Assembly (NCBI GenBank): GCA_028532815.1
Contig: JAQQAS010000037.1
Coordinates: 124,001-188,000 of the forward strand
Direction of reading: 5' to 3'
Origin: Pleomorphochaeta sp.
Lineage (GTDB): Bacteria; Spirochaetota; Spirochaetia; Sphaerochaetales; Sphaerochaetaceae
DNA length: 64,000 bases
The notes beneath the pieces were generated by a model that did no database searches, was not told where the DNA came from, and saw only the letters and a list, made by a program, of their open reading frames with translations. Shown here piece after piece: positions 41,705 through 50,015 of the stretch. Position 1 is the stretch's first letter, and every line of letters starts with the position of its first letter. The translations under genes and the position numbers were made by a program.

Positions 41705-43222
41705 ATGGCCAAAATATTAGATGCATATCTAAAAGAAAATGTGGGTAAGAATTTAGATGCTAAAATGGTTTCTTACGTTGCGTCTTTAGAGACTGTAAAT
41801 GAAGTTTCACCATCAGTTGCTGCTTATATTGTAAATGAGTTAGCAGATCAAAGATCTAATTTAAAATTAATTGCAAGTGAGAACTTTTCTAGCGAAGCTG
41901 TGCAATTGGCTATGGGAAATTTATTAACTGATAAATACAGTGAAGGTTTTCCTTATCATAGATTCTATGCAGGGTGTGATAATGTTGATGCAATAGAAGC
42001 TGAAGCTGTTGAAAAAGCTTGCCAATTATTTGGCTGTGATCACGCTTATGTTCAACCCCACAGTGGGGCTGATGCTAATCTTTGTGCATATTGGGCTATC
42101 TTAAACCATAAAGTACAAGTTCCTCTATTAGAAGATATTGGAATTACAAATCCCTCTCAATTAAGTAGAGAAGACTGGGATAAAGTTAGATCTGCTGTTG
42201 GTAATCAACGTTTATTAGGAATGGACTATTACAGTGGTGGTCACCTAACTCATGGTTATAGACAAAATGTTTCTGCTCAAATGTTTGATGCTTATAGTTA
42301 TACTGTAAATGAAGAAACTGGTTTATTAGACTATGATGAATTAGAAAAAATGGTTAAAGAAATTAAACCTTTAATTTTCTTAGCAGGTTATAGTGCATAT
42401 CCAAGAAAGATTAACTTTAAGAGATTAAGTGAAATCGCTCATGATAATGGTGCTGTTTTCATGGTAGACATGGCTCACTTTGCAGGTCTTGTAGCAGGTA
42501 AAGTTTTTGTTGATGAGTTTAATCCATTCCCTTGGGCAGATGTTGTTACAACAACAACTCATAAAACTCTTAGAGGTCCTAGAGGAGGAATGGTTCTTTG
42601 TAAAGAAGAATATGCTGAAGCTGTTGATAAAGGTTGTCCTTTAGTAATTGGTGGTCCATTACCTCATGTTATGGCAGCTAAAGCTGTAGCTTTTACAGAA
42701 GCTTTAAGTGATTCATATAAAGATTATGCAGCAAAAATAGTTAGAAATTCCTCAATCCTTGCTAAAGCATTTATTGATAAAGGTGTTACAGTTGCAACTG
42801 GTGGAACAGATAACCATTTAATGTTATTAGATGTAACTAGTTTTAATTTGAATGGAAAACAAGCTGAACATGTTCTTAGAACAGCAGGTATTACCTTAAA
42901 TAGAAATGCTCTTCCATTTGATCCTAATGGTCCTTGGTATACTAGTGGTTTAAGAATTGGAACCCCAGCTGTAACAAGCTTGAATATGGGAGATAATGAA
43001 ATGCTTGAAATTGCTGATATTATCACAACAGTCTTAGAAAACTCTTCACCATTAATTTTAACTAAAGGTAAGAATGCTGGAAAACCTTCTAAAGCAAAAG
43101 CTGTTTGTAAGGAAGAAGTTAGAGTTGAAATGAAGAATAGAGTAAAAACTTTATTAGATAAATTTACTCTTTATCCTAGTTTAGATTTAGATTTCTTACA
43201 AAAGAATTTTCCTTTAAAGTAA
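41705..43222 (+). CDS. glyA: Serine hydroxymethyltransferase (long form)
   Basis: A 505-aa PLP enzyme interconverting serine and glycine with tetrahydrofolate. Conserved pieces: LKLIASENFSSEAVQ, the YSEGFPYHRFYAGC segment, VDMAHFAGLVAGK, and TTTTHKTLRGPRGG with the PLP Lys. It is about 85 aa longer than E. coli GlyA (417 aa), with an N-terminal extension of about 30 aa and an insertion near 115-150; long forms of this kind are known in spirochaetes and chlamydiae. The start is preceded by GGGGGG (41694-41699), an unusual Shine-Dalgarno. A terminator follows at 43259. Confidence 0.95.
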   Translation: MAKILDAYLKENVGKNLDAKMVSYVASLETVNEVSPSVAAYIVNELADQRSNLKLIASENFSSEAVQLAMGNLLTDKYSEGFPYHRFYAGCDNVDAIEAEAVEKACQLFGCDHAYVQPHSGADANLCAYWAILNHKVQVPLLEDIGITNPSQLSREDWDKVRSAVGNQRLLGMDYYSGGHLTHGYRQNVSAQMFDAYSYTVNEETGLLDYDELEKMVKEIKPLIFLAGYSAYPRKINFKRLSEIAHDNGAVFMVDMAHFAGLVAGKVFVDEFNPFPWADVVTTTTHKTLRGPRGGMVLCKEEYAEAVDKGCPLVIGGPLPHVMAAKAVAFTEALSDSYKDYAAKIVRNSSILAKAFIDKGVTVATGGTDNHLMLLDVTSFNLNGKQAEHVLRTAGITLNRNALPFDPNGPWYTSGLRIGTPAVTSLNMGDNEMLEIADIITTVLENSSPLILTKGKNAGKPSKAKAVCKEEVRVEMKNRVKTLLDKFTLYPSLDLDFLQKNFPLK

Positions 43223-43258
43223 ATTAATATTTAATTTATTAATGATATAATGTTATAA

Positions 43259-43292
43259 AAAGAGGGTTTTTGTTCAATAAATAACCCTCTTT
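43259..43292 (+). terminator. glyA terminator
   Basis: AAAGAGGGTT (43259-43268) pairs with AACCCTCTTT (43283-43292) in a 10-bp stem with a 14-nt loop; CTTATTAT follows. Confidence 0.8.
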
Positions 43293-43366
43293 CTTATTAT
43301 ATAACAATATTGAAAAGAATTTAATTTTAAAAGTTAATTTTGCTTTTAAAACAATTAAAACAGTAG

Positions 43367-43372
43367 TATTAT
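43367..43372 (+). promoter_or_regulatory. -10 element directly before the amidohydrolase start
   Basis: TATTAT ends 6 bp before ATG 43379, which places the expected transcript start at or next to the A of the ATG. This suggests a leaderless or nearly leaderless mRNA. The -35 region (TTTTAA near 43344) is weak. Confidence 0.4.
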
Positions 43373-43378
43373 AGGGCT

Positions 43379-44779
43379 ATGAGTACATTATTAATACAAG
43401 GTGGTCTATTAGTTGATACTGAATGGACTAGACATGCAGATATTTTAGTAGACGGACCTAAGATTGTTCGAATAGCGAACAAGATTAGTGAAGATAGTCT
43501 TCCTCCGGGAACAGAAATTGTTCAAGCTGATGGTTTATGTGTTCTTCCTGGGCTCATTGATGCTCATACACACTATCATTTAGTTAGCAGAGGAACCGTA
43601 ACTGCGGATTCCTTTGAAGAGGGAAGTAAATTAGCTGCTTTTGGTGGCGTTACAACTGTTGTTGATTTTGCAGATGATGATAAAAGTGGAAACCTAAAAG
43701 CTTGCGCAAAATCTAGAATGAAAGCCATGAAGAAAGGTATGGCCATAGATTTTTCTTTACATCAAGGAGTCTATGCTTATAGACCTGGTGTAGAAAAAGA
43801 GTTAAAAGAATTAAAAAAAGAAGGAATTAGTACAATTAAAATTTTTACAACATATAAAAATGTTGGATATTTAATTGATAATCCTCAAGAATTAAAAACG
43901 TTATTTAAAAACTGTAAAGAACTCGATATGATGGTTTGTGTACATTGTGAAGATGATTCTTTAGTAACTAAAATTAGTGATGAATGGGAAGGTACTTATC
44001 TTCCTAAAGACCATGCTGATTTAAGACCAAGCGAAGTTGAAGCAAAAGGAATTGAAACTGTTGCAAAAATAGCTCATGAACTTGAGATGGGACTTTATGT
44101 TGTACACCTCTCCTCTAAAAAAGGATTAGAGGTTATTAGAAAATACCGAGATAAAGGGTTAGATGTTTTAGTTGAAACAACTCCACATTATCTATTTTTA
44201 AATAGAAGTAAACTTGAAGGTGAAAAAGGCCCTCTTTATGTAATGACTCCTCCACTTAGAGACGAAGAGGATAATCTTGCTCTTCAAGAAGCTTTAATTC
44301 ATGGAGAAATACAAGTTGTTGCAACAGATCATTGTACTTTTACTTATGATCAAAAATTAGAAAGTTCTGATTGTAGAACTATCTTCCCTGGAATTCCTGG
44401 TACTGAAGAGCTATTAGTATTATTAAATACTTTTGCTTTTAATCATGGAGCTTTTGGGTTATCACAAGTTGTTAATTTATTATCAGCTGGACCTGCTAAA
44501 GCATTTGGTTTATATCCTCAAAAAGGTAATTTAAGACCAGGCGCTGATGCAGATATTGTATTATTTGATCCAGATGAAACTTGGAAGATTGAAAATGATA
44601 ATATTCACAGTGCTGCAAAATATTCAGCTTATGATGGTTTTGAAGTAACAGGAAAGGTTAAAGCTACTTATTTAAGAGGTCGCTTAATAATGAGCGAAAA
44701 TGTTTATCTTGGTATTCCTGGTGATGGATTATTTATTAAACAAAAAGATGTTCATCAACAAAAAACATTTTGGAATTAA
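43379..44779 (+). CDS. Dihydropyrimidinase/hydantoinase-type cyclic amidohydrolase
   Basis: A 466-aa amidohydrolase. The metal-site GLIDAHTHYH is near residue 58, the probable carbamylated Lys is in STIKIFTTYKN, and further ligands are in VHCEDDS, VVHLSS and VATDHCTF (catalytic Asp). It hydrolyses a cyclic ureide: dihydrouracil, hydantoin or allantoin are the candidates. Position next to a cytidine deaminase fusion hints at pyrimidine degradation, but allantoinase cannot be excluded. There is no clear Shine-Dalgarno; a -10 box lies immediately upstream. A 12-bp hairpin follows. Confidence 0.88.
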   Translation: MSTLLIQGGLLVDTEWTRHADILVDGPKIVRIANKISEDSLPPGTEIVQADGLCVLPGLIDAHTHYHLVSRGTVTADSFEEGSKLAAFGGVTTVVDFADDDKSGNLKACAKSRMKAMKKGMAIDFSLHQGVYAYRPGVEKELKELKKEGISTIKIFTTYKNVGYLIDNPQELKTLFKNCKELDMMVCVHCEDDSLVTKISDEWEGTYLPKDHADLRPSEVEAKGIETVAKIAHELEMGLYVVHLSSKKGLEVIRKYRDKGLDVLVETTPHYLFLNRSKLEGEKGPLYVMTPPLRDEEDNLALQEALIHGEIQVVATDHCTFTYDQKLESSDCRTIFPGIPGTEELLVLLNTFAFNHGAFGLSQVVNLLSAGPAKAFGLYPQKGNLRPGADADIVLFDPDETWKIENDNIHSAAKYSAYDGFEVTGKVKATYLRGRLIMSENVYLGIPGDGLFIKQKDVHQQKTFWN

Positions 44780-44796
44780 GATTTAAATTTATATAT

Positions 44797-44824
44797 TTAG
44801 CCAAGGTTTATTAACCTTGGCTAA
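44797..44824 (+). terminator. Hairpin between the amidohydrolase and HAD-deaminase genes
   Basis: TTAGCCAAGGTT (44797-44808) pairs with AACCTTGGCTAA (44813-44824) around a 4-nt loop. No U-tract follows, so it may be an intercistronic structure rather than a true terminator. Confidence 0.55.
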
Positions 44825-44845
44825 TAATGTCTATAGAGGTGAAAA

Positions 44846-45997
44846 ATGGATATCAAAGCAATTTTATTTGATTTTGATGGTGTATTAGTGGATTCAGAAA
44901 AAGTCATTTCGAAAATATCTTTAGAAGTATTTAATGATTTAGGAATTTATCCTAAAGAAGAAGATTTTCTCCCTTTTATTGGAGGTGGAGATAAAATCTT
45001 TATTGAAAGTATCGCAAAATTATATAATACAAAAATTGATTTTGAATCAACAATTAAAAAAATACATGATAAATATTATGAGAGTGAAATTCCCTTAATC
45101 AATGGTGCATTAGATTTTTTAGCTAGATCAAAAAATGCTGGCTTTAAAATAGCTATAGTATCGAGTGCAAAAAGGAAAAAAGTTTTAAAAAATTTGAAAG
45201 CCTTAAATTTAGGGGAAGACTACTTTGATCTTGTAGTAACTGGAGATAATATTATTAGAAATAAACCGTATGGTGATATTTACCAATATGCTGCATTAAA
45301 TTTAAAAGTTCCCTACAATAATTGTTTAGTTGTTGAAGATAGTTTGTTAGGGGTGAGAGCTGCTAAAGAAGCTCAATGTAAGGTAATTGCTTTATCAACA
45401 AGCCATCCTTTTGAAGATTTGGAAAAAGCGGGAGCTATGTTTGTTTTTGACGATTTTACTTCAATTGATAAATTTGAAAGCAAAGAAGAGCTTATAGACT
45501 TTTTAGAAGAATGTACTAGAGATGATAGGGTTAAGTATGGAGCTGTAAAATGCTTTGAAAAAGAGTATCCATTCTCAAAGGAAGTTTTAATAGACAATGC
45601 AATTAAGCTAGCTTATAAGGCTAGAAAAAATGCTTATACACCATATTCTCACTATAATGTTGGAGCTGCAATTGTAAGCGCTTCTACTAATAACATATAT
45701 TCAGGATGTAATGTTGAAAATGCAAGTTTCGGTGGAACTATTTGTGCTGAAAGAGGGGCTGTGATGAATTTAATATCTAAAGAAGGCCCAACTGGAATTA
45801 AATTGGTAGTAGTTGTTACTAAGGATAATCCACCTGCTCCCCCTTGTGCATTGTGTCTTCAAGTATTTAGTGAATTTTGTAATGAAAATACTGAATTTCA
45901 CTTAGTGGATGAAGAATACGCTAAAGATAAAACACAAGGAATTCATATGGTTTATAAATTTAAAGAATTATTACCTATACCTTTTGTATTAGATTAA
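44846..45997 (+). CDS. Fusion: HAD phosphatase (beta-PGM-like) plus cytidine deaminase
   Basis: A 383-aa two-domain protein. Residues 1-220 form a HAD hydrolase: DFDGVLVDSE (nucleophile Asp9, Asp11), Ser in VSSAKRKK and the Lys/Asp motifs RNKPYGDIY and VVEDSLLGV. Residues 245-383 are a complete cytidine deaminase with TPYSHYNVGAA, the zinc-binding C300-A-E302, and PPCALC (Cys334, Cys337). The frame is continuous through the linker, so this is a real fusion rather than a frameshift. A two-step route from CMP or dCMP to cytidine and then uridine is possible. It lies downstream of a ureide-cleaving amidohydrolase. Confidence 0.92.
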   Translation: MDIKAILFDFDGVLVDSEKVISKISLEVFNDLGIYPKEEDFLPFIGGGDKIFIESIAKLYNTKIDFESTIKKIHDKYYESEIPLINGALDFLARSKNAGFKIAIVSSAKRKKVLKNLKALNLGEDYFDLVVTGDNIIRNKPYGDIYQYAALNLKVPYNNCLVVEDSLLGVRAAKEAQCKVIALSTSHPFEDLEKAGAMFVFDDFTSIDKFESKEELIDFLEECTRDDRVKYGAVKCFEKEYPFSKEVLIDNAIKLAYKARKNAYTPYSHYNVGAAIVSASTNNIYSGCNVENASFGGTICAERGAVMNLISKEGPTGIKLVVVVTKDNPPAPPCALCLQVFSEFCNENTEFHLVDEEYAKDKTQGIHMVYKFKELLPIPFVLD

Positions 45998-46003
45998 ATA
46001 TAG

Positions 46004-46029
46004 AGTGCTAGCAAGTCTAGCACTATTTT
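46004..46029. terminator. Terminator between the HAD-deaminase and FMN-protein genes
   Basis: AGTGCTAG (46004-46011) pairs with CTAGCACT (46017-46024), then ATTTT on the plus strand. It overlaps the 3' end of the minus-strand gene, whose stop is at 46023. Confidence 0.7.
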
Positions 46030-47288
46030 GTTTTAGCACTTTCAAGAGCTTTTTCTACAGCTTTAATAATACCTTCTGAAGAGTGAGTTGCACCACTAAT
46101 GCTATCAACATCAGTTGTTTGTTTTTCAAGGATTTCTGTTCTTATTGGATAGTAAGCACTATTAAAATGTTTAGGTTCATCTCTTTGATAATCAATTTGA
46201 ATATCAGTGATTTTATCTTTCTTTATAGTAATTTCAACGGATATATAATCAACATGACCTCTAGCCATATCAATATATATACCATCTTTATATTTTTTAA
46301 TTTCTTTAATCTCTTGTGATTCTTCTTTTTGTATAATATCTGTATCTAAGGTATCCCCATTCTCCACTATATTATTTGATTTTTCCTCTTCATCTGAGAT
46401 AGAAGTAGCATAACTTTCTTCAAGGTTTTGAGGTATGTCTACTCTTATTTCATTTTCAATTATTATATCAGGTTGTTCATCAATAATAGTTTGAGTTAAT
46501 TCTTCAGGAGCTTTTGTTATAACCTTCTCACTAATGTTATTAATATTGTTAATATTGTTGTTTATAATATTATATGGCACTAGAATGAAAAATATTAAAA
46601 TAATAATTTCTAGGAAAAAATAGTCTTTAATGTCCTTTTTAATTCTTTCTTTATCTATTCTTAATGCAAAAATTACAAAGAAGATAACAGAATAAATAAT
46701 CAGATTAAAAACATCTGCTTTATCTCCTAAGGAAATTGAATTTTTGGAAATTAGAGCTAAATGTAAATATAGTAAAAAGAAAAAAGGATATGCTAGTTTT
46801 TGAATTTTCTTCCATCGTTTAATTTTTAATCTAACCTTACAGAACTTTAAAGATGTAATAAACAAGGTTAAAAATAGAATAAATAACGTTAGTGAAACTA
46901 AAGGTGATATAAAATTGTATAAATTTATTTTTAGTAAATCAATTAAACAGTAGTTATAAAAAACATATAGATGAGGGATTGTATAAACACAAGCTAGAAT
47001 TGATAATTGTGTTCTAATTGGCATTAATTTGCTTCTAATTTTCGATTTATTTCTCAAAACACCTATAGCCATCACAATAGTGAAAAAGGCTAAAGATATA
47101 AAGCCATTATTGATATATGTTGTAATTATGTTTATTAATCCATTTTCGTATTGTATAATATTTATAGGTAAAAATAAAACATTTATAAATATTGAAATAG
47201 CATAGTGAAGAGGTGCTTTATTTCTTAGAGATCTTGTAAATATAGTTATATATAATGTAATTAATATCAAACTAATTAAATAGGTCAT
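46023..47288 (-). CDS. Ferric-reductase-like membrane protein with C-terminal FMN-binding domain
   Basis: A 421-aa protein. The first 250 residues hold about eight membrane segments with a pattern resembling the MsrQ/YedZ-type ferric reductase domain. A low-complexity acidic linker follows (about 262-330, with an NNNINNINN run). The C-terminal FMN_bind domain (about 333-421) ends with SISGATHSSEGIIKAV, where the Thr of SGAT is the likely covalent FMN site made by an ApbE flavin transferase. It probably moves electrons across the membrane in extracytoplasmic redox. I saw no ApbE or partner nearby. Two His near positions 170-180 could hold haem, but this is unverified. Confidence 0.82.
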   Translation of the reverse strand: MTYLISLILITLYITIFTRSLRNKAPLHYAISIFINVLFLPINIIQYENGLINIITTYINNGFISLAFFTIVMAIGVLRNKSKIRSKLMPIRTQLSILACVYTIPHLYVFYNYCLIDLLKINLYNFISPLVSLTLFILFLTLFITSLKFCKVRLKIKRWKKIQKLAYPFFFLLYLHLALISKNSISLGDKADVFNLIIYSVIFFVIFALRIDKERIKKDIKDYFFLEIIILIFFILVPYNIINNNINNINNISEKVITKAPEELTQTIIDEQPDIIIENEIRVDIPQNLEESYATSISDEEEKSNNIVENGDTLDTDIIQKEESQEIKEIKKYKDGIYIDMARGHVDYISVEITIKKDKITDIQIDYQRDEPKHFNSAYYPIRTEILEKQTTDVDSISGATHSSEGIIKAVEKALESAKTK

Positions 47289-47743
47289 TTATAATATCCT
47301 TTTTATGTTTCATGCTTCATAGTGAATAAATTATATTAAAAGCTCAAGAGATTGTAATACCATAAATTGTCAAATATTATTTTTTTTATTTGGCTACTCT
47401 ATCTTTTTATCATCATATAATTCTGTGCTAATAAAAAGTAAATTTATTATAAAAGGGTTTTAAAGCAATTATTTCTATAATAAGCGGAATTTTTAATTGT
47501 TTTATTAGTTAAATAATGGTACTTTGTAAATAGTTTCACACATAAATTAAAAAATTTCTATGAAATATATTAATTGAAACCTCAATAAATATGCTATGTA
47601 ATGTTAATTCATCTATCTTATTATGTTATACCATTATTTTTGTAGAGTTTAAGCTCCGTAAATATTTTCTAAATGTGTGGTAATTGAATTTTAGAATCAA
47701 TTTTTACCAAAAATAATTTGAAAGGTTAGGAGGTTTCGTTGTT
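47289..47743. other. Long A+T-rich non-coding gap
   Basis: 455 bp between divergent genes, with no supportable ORF or RNA gene. It should hold promoters in both directions. AGGAGG at about 47729-47735 serves the lipoprotein at 47744. I see no long inverted or direct repeat. Confidence 0.5.
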
Positions 47744-48448
47744 ATGGCAAATAAGAAGGTCTACTCTAAAAATTTAATTATTATCTTTATATTCGTATTT
47801 AGTTTTATAATGTTTGTTTCATGCCCTCAGGCAATAGATGGCGGTTTGACTGACTCTTATGAAGTTGGAGATGAGGGGCCGGCTGGAGGCTTAATCTTTT
47901 ATGATGATAATCTTGGTTATGATTTTGATGGTAACGATGAAATTGAAAACAATGAAAAAAACTTACTGAGTGAATATAGGTATTTAGAAGCTGCACCATC
48001 TGATTATAACGATGGAACTGATAACCCTTATTATCATATTTTTGGATATACACGAGATAATCCTTCAGGGAGTTCTCAAATAGTAGGTACATCAAGCGAT
48101 TTTGGAAGTGGTAAGTCCAATACAAGTCTTTTGATATCTAGTGCACCATTTTACACTACAAATAGTACAAGTAATTCAACAACTACAAATTCTTATGCTG
48201 CTAAATTATGTGATTCATTTTCATATAATAGTTATAATGATTGGTTTCTACCATCTGAACAAGAATTGAATTTGTTGTATTTGAATTTACATAAAAAAGA
48301 TTTGGGTGATTTCCATGGTGTATATTGGAGTTCTACTGAGGCAACAGTTAATACAGTCTATGTTAGAATTTTTACTCTTGATGAAGACAATCTATTTACA
48401 AGAGATCGAGACGATACTAATCGAGTTCGTCCTATAAGAGCTTTTTAA
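47744..48448 (+). CDS. Lipoprotein with DUF1566/Lcl-like C-terminal domain
   Basis: A 234-aa secreted lipoprotein with a hydrophobic signal and a lipobox ending in FVSC (Cys27). The body has the DUF1566-type pattern GPAGGLIFYDD, YRYLEAAPSD, NDWFLPSEQELNLLYLNL, YWSSTEA and the terminal RVRPIRAF. Such proteins are common in Treponema and related spirochaetes; many copies carry calcium- or lectin-like folds, and functions are mostly unknown. The middle is Ser/Thr/Asn-rich. It is followed by another small lipoprotein about 100 bp on. Confidence 0.85.
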   Translation: MANKKVYSKNLIIIFIFVFSFIMFVSCPQAIDGGLTDSYEVGDEGPAGGLIFYDDNLGYDFDGNDEIENNEKNLLSEYRYLEAAPSDYNDGTDNPYYHIFGYTRDNPSGSSQIVGTSSDFGSGKSNTSLLISSAPFYTTNSTSNSTTTNSYAAKLCDSFSYNSYNDWFLPSEQELNLLYLNLHKKDLGDFHGVYWSSTEATVNTVYVRIFTLDEDNLFTRDRDDTNRVRPIRAF

Positions 48449-48449
48449 A

Positions 48450-48521
48450 AAAATAGCAAACTATAATTTAAATAAAAAATGTTCGACTAATAATAAAATA
48501 TGTTAATTATTTTGCTATTTT
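48450..48521. repeat. Inverted repeat flanking the gap between two lipoprotein genes
   Basis: AAATAGCAAA (48451-48460) is the exact inverse of TTTGCTATTT (48511-48520), 50 bp apart, with extra A/T pairs at the ends. It could form a long, weakly paired hairpin or be a regulatory dyad. Confidence 0.35.
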
Positions 48522-48549
48522 AGAGGATATATTACTATAAGGGGATTAT

Positions 48550-49212
48550 ATGTATAAAAAAAAGAACTGTTTTATAGTGTTGTTTTTGGTATTAATTTCA
48601 GCAACTTTCATTTCTTGTGATTTATTTATACAAGGTGGGAGTAACTCTTTTTCTCAGACTGTTGATTCTGATGATTTAGAAGCTATTTTGTATACTTTAG
48701 CAGTGTTAGATCAAAATCACTATGCTGATTTTACCAAATTTGAAAATGATAGTAATTACAGTGTTAAAAATACTAATCCATTATATGCTGATTATTATGA
48801 AATAAGAGAACAGATTGGGGAATTCGAAGATAAAGTTATATATGAACGAGCAACAATATATAATGATGCTATCAATTTAAAATTTAATGATTGGTCTTGT
48901 GTTGATTTTCTAAGAAATTCTAGTTTCCCTTTAGAGCCTATGATTTCCTTTTCATCGTTCTTTGATGATAATGAAGTAATTATTTCTAATCAGGTTAAAA
49001 TTGAAATACCCCTCTCTGGTGTTTCCACTGTAAGAAATAAAGATGTTAATAATCCTTTAAAAGTGAAAGTTAATGGGAAAACTTATAAAATAATATTTTC
49101 TTATAATTATTCTTTTGTAAGTGATACGGCTACTGCTATTTTACAAATTGATGATGAATTGTACTCTGAAGAATTAAAAGAATTTATTGAGAGCATATAT
49201 TCCCCCGATTAA
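48550..49212 (+). CDS. Small predicted lipoprotein of unknown function
   Basis: A 220-aa secreted protein: MYKKKNCFIVLFLVLISATF signal and lipobox ISCD (Cys23). The rest is polar and likely beta-rich with no motif I recognise. It starts after GGGG at 48541-48544. It sits between the DUF1566 lipoprotein and a MarR regulator with its own promoter, so the neighbourhood does not reveal a role. Confidence 0.75.
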   Translation: MYKKKNCFIVLFLVLISATFISCDLFIQGGSNSFSQTVDSDDLEAILYTLAVLDQNHYADFTKFENDSNYSVKNTNPLYADYYEIREQIGEFEDKVIYERATIYNDAINLKFNDWSCVDFLRNSSFPLEPMISFSSFFDDNEVIISNQVKIEIPLSGVSTVRNKDVNNPLKVKVNGKTYKIIFSYNYSFVSDTATAILQIDDELYSEELKEFIESIYSPD

Positions 49213-49243
49213 ATTATTTGAATTTTATTATTTTGTTTAGGTG

Positions 49244-49271
49244 TTGACAAATATATGTGAGCTTGTACTAT
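49244..49271 (+). promoter_or_regulatory. Promoter of the marR-like gene
   Basis: TTGACA (49244-49249), a 16-bp spacer and TACTAT (49266-49271). AGGAGG at 49278-49283 is the ribosome site. Confidence 0.7.
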
Positions 49272-49291
49272 TTTAATAGGAGGTTATTGTG

Positions 49292-49765
49292 ATGAAAGAG
49301 AATTATAATTACGGTGTCAAAGAATTAAATGTAGAAAAATCCTTAATTGTTGCCTCTAATCTTTTAAAAAGAAGAATGGAACATCAAATATCAGAATTTT
49401 CTCCAAATGATGATCAAATTTCAGCATCTAATGCACAAATTATTGGGTTTTTAGTTGCTAATCAAGCTCAAGAAATTTTTCAAAAGACAATTGAGCAAGC
49501 TTTTTCTCTAAGGCCTTCAACTGTTTCTGCAAATCTTAGACTTATGGAAACAAAAGGATTTATAAAAAGAGAATTTTCTAGTTTAGATGCAAGAAAAAAA
49601 AAGGTTATCCCAACCCAAAAAGCTATTGATTTTAATGATAAACTTTGTAAAAAGGGTGTTGAAGTCGAAGAGGAATTCAAAGAGATTTTTAGCGATTATG
49701 AGTATGAAAAATTAAAATCATTGTTACTTAAATTAATTGTAAATATGGAACAAAAAGAGAAATGA
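49292..49765 (+). CDS. MarR-family transcriptional regulator
   Basis: A 157-aa winged-helix protein. The MarR core shows FQKTIEQAFSLRPSTVSANLRLMETKGFIKREFSSLDARKKKVIPTQKA, in helix-turn-helix and wing order. ATG 49292 is preferred to GTG 49289 for spacing from AGGAGG. It is followed 250 bp later by an oligopeptide-binding protein gene, which may or may not be its target. Ligand unknown. Confidence 0.9.
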   Translation: MKENYNYGVKELNVEKSLIVASNLLKRRMEHQISEFSPNDDQISASNAQIIGFLVANQAQEIFQKTIEQAFSLRPSTVSANLRLMETKGFIKREFSSLDARKKKVIPTQKAIDFNDKLCKKGVEVEEEFKEIFSDYEYEKLKSLLLKLIVNMEQKEK

Positions 49766-50015
49766 ATCGGAGTTAAATTTGATTTAAATCAATTGGAATA
49801 AATTATTTATGATAAATAAAATAACAACTTTGTAATGTTAATCTAAATTGATAAAAAAAAGAGTATTTTTTAGATTTTTTGATAATTCTTTAAATTATTA
49901 CACCATCAATATTTGTTAAAAATATATGATTAAATCGATTAAATTAGCTGGTTGAAAGTGTTTTCCCATTATGTTAGATTCGTTTTACATTATAAATTAA
50001 AATGGAGAAACAATA
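49766..50015. other. Non-coding gap before the oligopeptide-binding protein gene
   Basis: 250 bp of A+T-rich DNA with no supportable gene. It should carry the promoter of the binding-protein gene at 50016, but no clear -35/-10 pair stands out. No convincing terminator for the MarR gene. Confidence 0.4.

Noticed and set aside
44846-45997. HAD-deaminase fusion as a frameshift artefact
   Set aside because: Both domains are complete and the linker is in frame with a sensible sequence, so a true fusion is more likely.
47805-48125. Minus-strand 106-aa ORF inside the DUF1566 lipoprotein gene
   Set aside because: Composition is rich in His, Gln and Tyr, as expected from antisense of an Asp/Asn-rich gene; no ribosome site.
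48450-48521. Transposon-like inverted repeats around 48450-48521
   Set aside because: The repeats flank only 50 bp without a transposase gene, so a small hairpin or chance dyad is more likely.
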